DNA of 64,000 nucleotides. Origin: JAXMCI01 sp046349435 (lineage in GTDB: Bacteria > Pseudomonadota > Alphaproteobacteria > Dongiales > Dongiaceae). The translations under genes and the position numbers were made by a program. Positions 58,263-64,000 of this stretch are shown in pieces (position 1 is the first letter of the stretch; the number at the start of each line of letters is the position of its first letter). Location: the NCBI GenBank assembly GCA_046349435.1, contig JAXMCI010000004.1, positions 124,001-188,000 on the forward strand, in the 5' to 3' direction. Under the pieces are notes generated by a model, which saw nothing but the letters and a program-made list of their open reading frames with translations, made no database searches and was not told the origin of the DNA.

Positions 58263-59413
58263 CAGTCGAGCCGCCGCCGGCTGCGCCGCAGCGTCAGCGC
58301 GAAGAACAGCAGCGCGAAGCCGCCCAGCGCCAGCAGGTTCGGCAGCAGGATGGCCGAGACGTCGCCGGCCAGGAACAGCGTCTGGAGCGAGCCGACGAAA
58401 TAGCGCGCCGGCACGATGCGGGTGATCGCCTGGACGACGGCCGGCATCGAGCGGATGTCGAAGAGGAAGCCCGACAGCATCAGCGCCGGCATGTAGGTGA
58501 CGATGAAGGCGACCTGGGCGGCGACCAGCTGGTTGCGCGCCACCGTCGAGATCAGCAGCCCGAGCCCGAGCATCGCCAGCAGGAAGGCGGCGGAGACCGC
58601 CGCCAGCATGCCGAAGGAGCCGCGGAACGGCACCTCGAACAACCACACCGCCAGCCCCAGCGCCACCGCCAACCCGCCCATGCCGAGCAGGAAGTAGGCG
58701 ATCAGCTTGCCGAGCAGCAGCTCGGCGGTCGAGGCCGGCGACACCATCATCGCCTCCATCGTGCCGCGCTCCCACTCGCGGGCGACGATCAGCGCGGTGA
58801 GCAGCGCGCCGATCAGCGTCATCACCAGCGCGATGATGCCGGGCACCAGGAAGTTGGTGCTGCGCACCTCGGGATTGAACCAGAAGCGGTGCTCCAGGCC
58901 GACTGGCGGCGCCGCCGGCAGCCGCCGCTCGGCGGCGAGCCCGGTTAGCCACAGCCCGGCCGCCGCCGTGGCGTAGCCGCCGACGATGCGGGCGTTGTTG
59001 GCGTCGACGCCATTCACGATGACCTGCACCGAGACGTCCGGCACCGTCCGGTGCAGCCGCCGCGTGAGGTCGCCGCGCAGCACCGCGAAGCCCTCGATCT
59101 CGCCGCGCACCAGCGCGGCCTCCGCCTCCCTGGCATGGCCGAAGGCGACCGGCGCGAAGTAGCGCGAGCTGGCGAAGCCGGTCCAGAATCCCGCCGTCTC
59201 GCTGCTCGGGTTCTCGATCACCACGCCGAACGGCACGGCCTGCGCGTCGAGCGAGATGCCGTAGCCGTTGAGCAGCAGCAGGACCAGCGGCATGACGAAG
59301 GCAATCGAGATCGAGGAGGGGTCGCGCACGATCTGCAGCGCCTCCTTGCGCAGCAGGCCGACCAGCCTCCTTGGCGAGAACCGCCGCCGCCGCGGGATCG
59401 GCCGCCGGCTCAT
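58262..59413 (-). CDS. ABC-2 type export permease (YbhS-like)
   Basis: This 383-residue permease has LRKEALQIVRDPSSISIAFV at the N-terminus, the first helix FVMPLVLLLLNGYGISLD, a periplasmic domain, then helices from FLVPGIIALVMTLIGALLTA onward. The ABC-2 signature is EWERGTMEAMMVSPASTAEL and the end is IVPARYFVGSLQTLFLAGDV. It is homologous to the second permease and forms the heterodimeric channel. ATG 59413 overlaps the ATPase stop by four bases (ATGA). Confidence 0.9.
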   Translation of the reverse strand: MSRRPIPRRRRFSPRRLVGLLRKEALQIVRDPSSISIAFVMPLVLLLLNGYGISLDAQAVPFGVVIENPSSETAGFWTGFASSRYFAPVAFGHAREAEAALVRGEIEGFAVLRGDLTRRLHRTVPDVSVQVIVNGVDANNARIVGGYATAAAGLWLTGLAAERRLPAAPPVGLEHRFWFNPEVRSTNFLVPGIIALVMTLIGALLTALIVAREWERGTMEAMMVSPASTAELLLGKLIAYFLLGMGGLAVALGLAVWLFEVPFRGSFGMLAAVSAAFLLAMLGLGLLISTVARNQLVAAQVAFIVTYMPALMLSGFLFDIRSMPAVVQAITRIVPARYFVGSLQTLFLAGDVSAILLPNLLALGGFALLFFALTLRRSRRRLD

Positions 59414-61176
59414 GCCGGGTGCGTCCGGTCCCAGGCGCCGATCAACCCGACGAAGGCGTCGTCGAGCGACGGGTCGGGAGCCTCGGCCGTGGCCTGGTCG
59501 CGCTTGATCGCGTCGGGCGTGCCGAGCGCGATCAGCCGGCCGCGATAGATCACCGCCAGCCGGTCGCAATATTCCGCCTCGTCCATGAAGTGCGAGGTGA
59601 CCAGCACGGTGACCCCGTCATCGGCGAGATCGCCGATGCGGTTCCAGAACTCGCGCCGGGTCAGCGGGTCGACGCCGGAGGTCGGCTCGTCGAGGAACAG
59701 GATGCCGGGCTCGTGGATCAGCGCGCAGCCGAGCGCCAGCCGCTGCTTGAACCCGAGCGGCAGCTCGCCGCTGTTGCCGTCGAGATAGGGCGCCAGCCCG
59801 AAGCTCTCGACCACCCAGTCGCGGCGCTGCCGCCGCCGCGCGCCGGAGAGCCCGTAGGCGCCGGCGAAGAAGTCGAGGTTCTGCCGCACCGTCAGCCCGC
59901 CATAGAGCGCGAAGCGCTGCGCCATGTAGCCGATGCGGGCCCGCGCGTCGGCCGGGGCGCGGCCGAGATCGACGCCGGCCACCCGCGCCGTGCCGCCGCT
60001 CGGCGGCAGCAGGCCGCAGAGCATGCGGAAGGTGGTCGACTTCCCCGCGCCGTTCGGCCCGAGCAGGCCGAAGATCTCGCCCCGCCGCACGCTGAGGGTG
60101 AGGGCATCGACCGCGCGGAAGCTGCCGAAGCGCCGCGACAGCGCGTGCGCCTCGATGACCGGGCCGGCTGCGCCGGCGGCGGGCGCCGCGGTCACCGCGG
60201 CCGGCGGGGCAGGGGCTGGCGGGGCAGGGGTGGGCGGGCCGGCGGCGGCCGGCGCCTCGCGCAGCAGCGCGACGAAGGCGTCCTCGAAGCGCGGCGCCGC
60301 CGGCTGCAGCCGCGCCGCGGCGGCCTCGGCACCCGGCGGCAGCAGCAGGGCGGGCTCGGGCGGTGCCGCGCCCGGGCGCAGCACCAGCCGCAGGCTGCTG
60401 CCCTGGATCAGCGCGTCGGCGACGTCGGGGTGCCGCTCGGCCCGGCGCTGCGCGGGGCGGCGCAACTCGGCCGGCACGGCCAGCCTGAAGATCCGGCCGG
60501 CGACGGCGCGGGTGAAGCCGGCCGGCGGCCCGTCGCCGAGCAGCCGTCCCTCCTGCAGCAGCAGCACCCGGTCGCAGCGCTCCGCCTCGTCGAGATAGGC
60601 GGTGCTCCACAGCACCGCGACGCCCTCGCCGATCAGCCGCCCGACGATCGCCCAGAGGTCGCGGCGCGACACCGGGTCGACGCCGACGCTGGGCTCGTCG
60701 AGCAGCAGCAGCCGCGGCCGGGCGAGCAGCGCGCAGGCGAGCCCGAGCTTCTGCTTCATGCCGCCCGACAGCTTGCCGGCGAGCCGGCCGGTGAACGGCG
60801 CCAGCGCGGTGAAGGCGAGCAGCTCGGGCAGGCGCGCGGCGCGCGCCGCCGCGTCGAGCTCGTGCAGGTCGGCGGTGAGCCGCAGGTTCTCCGCCACCGT
60901 CAGGTCGTCATAGAGCCCGAAGCGCTGCGGCATGTAGCCGATCTCGCCCTGGTAGGCGCGGGCCGCCGTCACGCTGTCATGGCCGAGCACGGCGATCCGC
61001 CCGGCATCGGGCCGGAGCAGCCCGGCGATCAGCCGCAGCAGCGTCGTCTTGCCCGCCCCGTCCGGCCCGACCAGCCCGGTGATCCCGGCGCCCAGCGCGG
61101 CGCTCACCCCGTCCAGCGCCACGGCCCCGCCGAAGCGCTTGGTCACCCCCTCGACGACGATCAGCGGCTCCGGCAT
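59410..61176 (-). CDS. ABC transporter with two fused ATP-binding domains (YbhF-like)
   Basis: This 588-residue protein has two nucleotide-binding domains in one chain. The first has Walker A GLVGPDGAGKTTLLRLIAG at about 35-53, signature LSGGMKQKLGLACALLARPR and Walker B LLLLDEPSVGVDP. The second has LGPNGAGKSTTFRMLCG, the degenerate signature LPLGFKQRLALGCALIHEPG and LFLDEPTSGVDP. A Pro/Ala-rich linker (about 295-330) joins them. This arrangement is that of YbhF, which powers ABC-2 exporters of drugs. It lies between the HlyD-type gene (109-base gap) and the permeases (ATGA). Confidence 0.93.
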   Translation of the reverse strand: MPEPLIVVEGVTKRFGGAVALDGVSAALGAGITGLVGPDGAGKTTLLRLIAGLLRPDAGRIAVLGHDSVTAARAYQGEIGYMPQRFGLYDDLTVAENLRLTADLHELDAAARAARLPELLAFTALAPFTGRLAGKLSGGMKQKLGLACALLARPRLLLLDEPSVGVDPVSRRDLWAIVGRLIGEGVAVLWSTAYLDEAERCDRVLLLQEGRLLGDGPPAGFTRAVAGRIFRLAVPAELRRPAQRRAERHPDVADALIQGSSLRLVLRPGAAPPEPALLLPPGAEAAAARLQPAAPRFEDAFVALLREAPAAAGPPTPAPPAPAPPAAVTAAPAAGAAGPVIEAHALSRRFGSFRAVDALTLSVRRGEIFGLLGPNGAGKSTTFRMLCGLLPPSGGTARVAGVDLGRAPADARARIGYMAQRFALYGGLTVRQNLDFFAGAYGLSGARRRQRRDWVVESFGLAPYLDGNSGELPLGFKQRLALGCALIHEPGILFLDEPTSGVDPLTRREFWNRIGDLADDGVTVLVTSHFMDEAEYCDRLAVIYRGRLIALGTPDAIKRDQATAEAPDPSLDDAFVGLIGAWDRTHPA

Positions 61177-61220
61177 CGCGCTGGACGGCGTGCGTGCCGC
61201 GTGCGGCTGCGGCCAGGTCG

Positions 61221-61256
61221 TCCCTCCCCCCTTGCGGGGAAGGGCCGGGGTGGGGG
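61221..61256. repeat. Short GC hairpin repeat in the export operon
   Basis: The 109-base gap between the HlyD-type and ATPase genes contains CCCTCCCCCCTTGCGGGGAA followed by GGGCCGGGGTGGGG, a member of the same CCC...GGG repeat type as at 56304-56328. The stem is only 4-5 base pairs, so an effect on transcription is doubtful. Confidence 0.35.
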
Positions 61257-61285
61257 GCGCCGCCGCACCGTGCCCGAGGCCCCGC

Positions 61286-62278
61286 TCACCGCGCCAGCGG
61301 CACGACCACCGTCACCGGCATGCCCTGGCGCAGGCCGGCATCGGGATCGCGCACCTGCACGCGCAGGCGGTAGACGAGCTGGGTGCGCAGCTCCGGCGTC
61401 TCCACCGTCTTCGGCGTGAACTCGGCGGTCGGCGAGACGAAGCCGATGGTGCCGCGATAGGGCCGGCCGGGCCGCGAGTCGGTGACCACCTCGACCGCCA
61501 TCCCCGGCTGCAGCCGGCCGAGGTCCGGCTCCGGCACGAAGGTGCGGACCCAGACGTCGCCATCGAGCGACAGGGTGTAGATCACCGTGGTCGGCAGCAG
61601 GATGGTGCCGGGCTCGACGACGCGGGCCAGCACGGTGGCGTCGGCTGGCGCCTTGACCTCCGTGCGGGCCAGGCGATAGCGCGCCAGCGCCAGGGTCGCC
61701 TCCTCGGCGGCCAGCGTCGCCTGCGCCTGGTCCTTGTCCTCGCTGCGCGGCCCGGCCTCGGCCAGCGCCAGCACCATGCGCGCCGCCTGCAGCCGCGCCG
61801 TGGCCCCGTCGCGCGCCGCGCGCGCCTCGTCATAGGCCTGCTGCGAGGCGTTGCCGGCCCGCACCAGCTGCTCGCGGCGGGCGAAGTCGGCCGCGGCATT
61901 GACCAGCGTGGCCTCTCCGGCCGCCACCTGGGCGCGCGCCTCCTCGATCTCCTGCGGCCGGCTGCCGGCCTCGAGCCGCGCCACCACGGCGCGCTGCGCC
62001 GCCACCCGCGCCTCGGCCAGCGCCACCAGGTGCTTGTAGATGTCGGGCTCGACCACCGCCACCAGCTGGCCGGCGCGGACCTTGTCGCCCTCCTCGACCA
62101 GCAGCTTCTGCAGCGGCCCCTCGACATTGGCCGCGAGGTCGACCTGGCGGATGTCGACATTGCCGTAGAGCACCAGCCGGTCGGCCGGCCCGCGCTGCGC
62201 CGCCTGCCAGCGCTGCCAGCCATAGATGCCGCCGGCGACCAGCGCCGCGGCGATCAGCAGCAGCGCGAGCCGCTTCAT
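61286..62278 (-). CDS. HlyD-family membrane fusion protein (YbhG-like)
   Basis: This 330-residue periplasmic adaptor has an N-terminal membrane anchor (MKRLALLLIAAALVAGGIYG), VLYGNVDIRQVDLAANVEGP (the lipoyl half motif), a long coiled-coil hairpin (about 80-200), a second lipoyl half with ARTEVKAPADATVLARVVEP-like sequence and a beta barrel (VWVRTFVPEPDLGRLQPGMA). It links the inner-membrane exporter to an outer-membrane channel. ATG 62278 gives a proper anchor; the open frame starts 39 bases upstream. It is the first gene of the export operon. No TetR regulator adjoins it, unlike the E. coli ybh operon. Confidence 0.91.
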   Translation of the reverse strand: MKRLALLLIAAALVAGGIYGWQRWQAAQRGPADRLVLYGNVDIRQVDLAANVEGPLQKLLVEEGDKVRAGQLVAVVEPDIYKHLVALAEARVAAQRAVVARLEAGSRPQEIEEARAQVAAGEATLVNAAADFARREQLVRAGNASQQAYDEARAARDGATARLQAARMVLALAEAGPRSEDKDQAQATLAAEEATLALARYRLARTEVKAPADATVLARVVEPGTILLPTTVIYTLSLDGDVWVRTFVPEPDLGRLQPGMAVEVVTDSRPGRPYRGTIGFVSPTAEFTPKTVETPELRTQLVYRLRVQVRDPDAGLRQGMPVTVVVPLAR

Positions 62279-62337
62279 CCCAGCCGCGCCCGCAGGCCCT
62301 CGCCCATGCTCCGACACCCCCGCCTTGCCGCTGGACT

Positions 62338-62366
62338 GGTGTAGCCGGTCGCGGCCGGCATTTGAA
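62338..62366 (-). promoter_or_regulatory. Candidate promoter of the YbhGFSR-like operon
   Basis: On the minus strand TTCAAA (62366-62361), 17 bases, TACACC (62343-62338), with a start near 62330 and a leader of about 52 bases to the HlyD-type ATG. It is a weaker match than others in the window. Confidence 0.4.
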
Positions 62367-62395
62367 GCGCCGCCGCGCCGCGCCGGCCGCCCCCG

Positions 62396-62417
62396 GGCTG
62401 TCAGCGATTTGACAGCC
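62396..62417. promoter_or_regulatory. Inverted repeat upstream of the cytochrome b gene
   Basis: GGCTGTCA (62396-62403) and TGACAGCC (62410-62417) are perfect 8-bp inverse arms with a 6-base spacer, 22 bases before the ATG at 62440 and within the divergent control region with the exporter operon. The shape fits a dimeric regulator, and the position could control either gene. No regulator is assigned. Confidence 0.55.
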
Positions 62418-62439
62418 GGCCTTCGCCAGAGTGCGCGCC

Positions 62440-63636
62440 ATGAACGCGCCGGCGCCGCGCCCCGCCCCCGACCGGACCGTCCTGGACCGCACCGCTCTCG
62501 ACGTGACTGTCGCCGATGGGACTGTCGCCGGCCGGATCCTCGTCTGGGATCCCTTCGTGCGCGCCTTCCACTGGGCGCTCGCCGCCGCCATCCTGGTGGC
62601 GCTGGTCACCGGGCTGCTGCTGCCGCCGACCACCATCCTGGTGCATCTCGTCGCCGGCATCGCCGCCGTGGCGCTGGTCGTCTCGCGCACCGTCTGGGGC
62701 CTGCTCGGCGGCCGGAATGCGCGGTTCTCCGGCTTCCTCGAGCATCCCCGCGCGGTGCTGCGCCATCTCGCCGAGCTGCGCGCCGGGGTGGCGCCGCGCC
62801 ATCTCGGGCACAATCCGCTCGGCGGCTGGATGATCGTGCTGCTGCTCGCCGCCATCCTGCTGCTCGGCGCCACCGGCGTGGTGACGCTGGGCGGCTCGCT
62901 GAAATCGGGCCCGCTCGCCTTCGCCACCGCCTTCTCGGTCGGCGAGGCCGCCCGCTTCGTGCACAAGCTGCTGGCGCTCGGGCTGCTCGGTTTGGTCGTG
63001 CTGCATCTCGGCGGCGTCGTCCTCGAGAGCCGGCGCACCCGCGAGAACCTCGCCGCCGCGATGGTCGGCGGCCGCAAGCAGCGCCGGCCCGGCGACGTCG
63101 CCGCGGCGCCGGCCCGGGCGCGGCCCTGGCTGGCCCTGGCGATCGCCGCGGCGCTTCTCGGCGGCGGCACCGCGCTGGTGCTGCGGCTGGATGGCCGCCC
63201 GGCGCTGGGCGTGCCGCCGGCCGGCCTCGACCCGGCCTATGCCAAGGCCTGCGGCGACTGCCACGGCGCGTTCCATCCCAGCCTGCTGCCGGCCGCCAGC
63301 TGGGCGGCGCTGATGGACGGGCTGGCGCACCATTTCGGCGAGGACGCCTCGCTCGACCCGGACGAGGCGGACAGGATCCGCGCTTATCTGCTGGCCAATG
63401 CCGCCGGGGCCTGGGACAGCAAGCCGGCCCGCCGCTTCGGCCGCATCGACCCGGCCGATCCGCTGCGCATCACCGCGACGCCGTTCTGGCGCCGCCTCCA
63501 TGCCGGCATCCCGGCGTCCGTCTTCGCCGGCAAGGCGGTCGGCGCGCGCAGCGCCTGCGCCGCCTGCCATGCCGACGCCGCCGCCGGCCGCTTCCATCCC
63601 GCCGCCATCGCCATCCCGGAGAGTGCCGAACCGTGA
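62440..63636 (+). CDS. Cytochrome b561-like membrane protein fused to a diheme c-type cytochrome domain
   Basis: This 398-residue protein begins with a b561/Ni-Fe-hydrogenase-type cytochrome b domain of four membrane helices (about 20-210): VWDPFVRAFHWALAAAILVA with heme-binding His, VHLVAGIAAVALVVSRTVWG, and FVHKLLALGLLGLVVLHLGG. After a linker and a further hydrophobic segment (ALAIAAALLGGGTALVL) comes a periplasmic DHC-type domain with two heme c sites, CGDCH at 271-275 and CAACH at 373-377. Such proteins pass electrons from the quinone pool to soluble c-type cytochromes. ATG 62440 is preferred over GTG 62431. The stop overlaps the DUF1924 gene (GTGA). Confidence 0.9.
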   Translation: MNAPAPRPAPDRTVLDRTALDVTVADGTVAGRILVWDPFVRAFHWALAAAILVALVTGLLLPPTTILVHLVAGIAAVALVVSRTVWGLLGGRNARFSGFLEHPRAVLRHLAELRAGVAPRHLGHNPLGGWMIVLLLAAILLLGATGVVTLGGSLKSGPLAFATAFSVGEAARFVHKLLALGLLGLVVLHLGGVVLESRRTRENLAAAMVGGRKQRRPGDVAAAPARARPWLALAIAAALLGGGTALVLRLDGRPALGVPPAGLDPAYAKACGDCHGAFHPSLLPAASWAALMDGLAHHFGEDASLDPDEADRIRAYLLANAAGAWDSKPARRFGRIDPADPLRITATPFWRRLHAGIPASVFAGKAVGARSACAACHADAAAGRFHPAAIAIPESAEP

Positions 63637-64000
63637 CCCGCCCGATCCTCGCCGCCGCCATCCTCGCCGGCGCCCCCGCCGTCTTCCTCGCCGGGGCCAT
63701 CGCCGGCCCCGGCCAGCAGGCCGTGCTCGGCCGTTACGCCGCGCTCGCCAAGGCGGCCGACCCGCATTTCGCCGGCTTCTCGCCGGCCCGCGGCCAGGCC
63801 TTCTTCCTGGCGCGCCACGACGTCAGCCCCGACACGCCCTCCTGCAGCACCTGCCACACCGCCGACCCGACGAAAGGCGGCGAGACCCGCGCCGGCAAGA
63901 AGATCGACCCGATGGCCGTCTCCGTCTCGCCCGACCGCTTCACCGACCCGGCGAAGGTCGAGAAGTGGTTCCGGCGCAACTGCCAGACCGTGCTCGGCCG
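63633..64000 (+). CDS. DUF1924 c-type cytochrome (SHP-like), 3' end outside window
   Basis: About 122 residues are visible. GTG 63633 starts a signal peptide (ILAAAILAGAPAVFLAGAIA). Then come FAGFSPARGQAFFLARHDVS, the heme c site CSTCH at 71-75, and IDPMAVSVSPDRFTDPAKVE followed by KWFRRNCQTVLGR, all typical of the DUF1924 / sphaeroides heme protein family. SHP is an oxygen-binding or electron-carrier monoheme cytochrome regularly encoded next to a cytochrome b and a diheme cytochrome c, exactly as here. It is coupled to the upstream gene by GTGA. Confidence 0.9.
   Translation, partial: MTRPILAAAILAGAPAVFLAGAIAGPGQQAVLGRYAALAKAADPHFAGFSPARGQAFFLARHDVSPDTPSCSTCHTADPTKGGETRAGKKIDPMAVSVSPDRFTDPAKVEKWFRRNCQTVLG

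Overview
The window looks like chromosomal DNA of a very GC-rich alphaproteobacterium, most likely of the Rhodospirillales or a neighbouring order. The grounds are the composition, dense operons with ATGA or GTGA start/stop overlaps, the gene families (DUF6455, FitAB toxin-antitoxin, LigD/Ku, YbhGFSR-type export, DUF1924 cytochrome), and intergenic palindromes of the type common in that class. The genus is not determinable from the sequence. No rRNA, tRNA, CRISPR array, insertion sequence or phage gene was seen. Gene density is high and no gene-free stretch exceeds about 300 bases.

Layout. 1-2.8 kb: end of glgX and malQ (glycogen and maltodextrin use). 2.8-9.5 kb: a glycosyltransferase with its TetR regulator, a methyltransferase, a DUF6455 protein, a FitAB toxin-antitoxin pair, glucokinase, an FAH-family hydrolase and rfbA. 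9.8-22.6 kb: an accessory catabolic island with four DUF917 proteins (three in tandem), two Asp/Glu racemases, a complete polyamine/opine-type ABC importer, a flavodoxin-like protein and a short hydantoinase-A-like protein. 22.6-27.3 kb: a SnoaL-like protein, rfbDBC and an O-antigen type ABC exporter. 27.4-32 kb: Ku, a BRCT-like/TPR protein, a cupin, a glutathione transferase and an MBL-fold protein. 32-37.2 kb: a fatty acid desaturase followed by an arylsulfatase and AraC cassette, bounded by a 63-bp direct repeat of the desaturase 3' end. 37.2-49 kb: a CUT1 sugar-type ABC importer with two tandem binding proteins on the + strand, converging on a six-gene minus-strand operon (hyuA, hyuB, a small zinc-ribbon protein, an enolase-superfamily enzyme, the UgpC/MalK-type ATPase and an SDR). 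49.2-54.8 kb: a frame-broken alpha/beta hydrolase, a VOC protein, LigD, a 5'-3' exonuclease and an exported hydrolase. 55-57 kb: a lytic transglycosylase and Hsp20. 57.1-62.3 kb: a YbhGFSR-like export operon. 62.4-64 kb: membrane and soluble c-type cytochromes.

Two separate hydantoinase/oxoprolinase-type systems, each tied to its own ABC importer, are the most distinctive content. The 10-22.6 kb island is the best candidate for an undescribed pathway: uptake by a PotABCD-like transporter, then handling of a cyclic amide or hydantoin-like compound by DUF917, HyuA-like and racemase proteins. A perfect 18-bp palindrome lies just downstream of a plausible promoter in the divergent control region. 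In the 42-49 kb system the transporter ATPase is encoded inside the hyuAB operon, which ties its substrate to the CUT1 importer.

Several genes (about 4.5, 5.0, 25.8 and 49.4-51.1 kb) are broken by net one-base deletions, most of which look like a lost base in a short C or G run. This looks more like sequencing undercalling than real decay, and affected genes are annotated across the breaks. Several promoters follow one local pattern, TTGnnn or similar, 17-18 bases, then TAnnnT.
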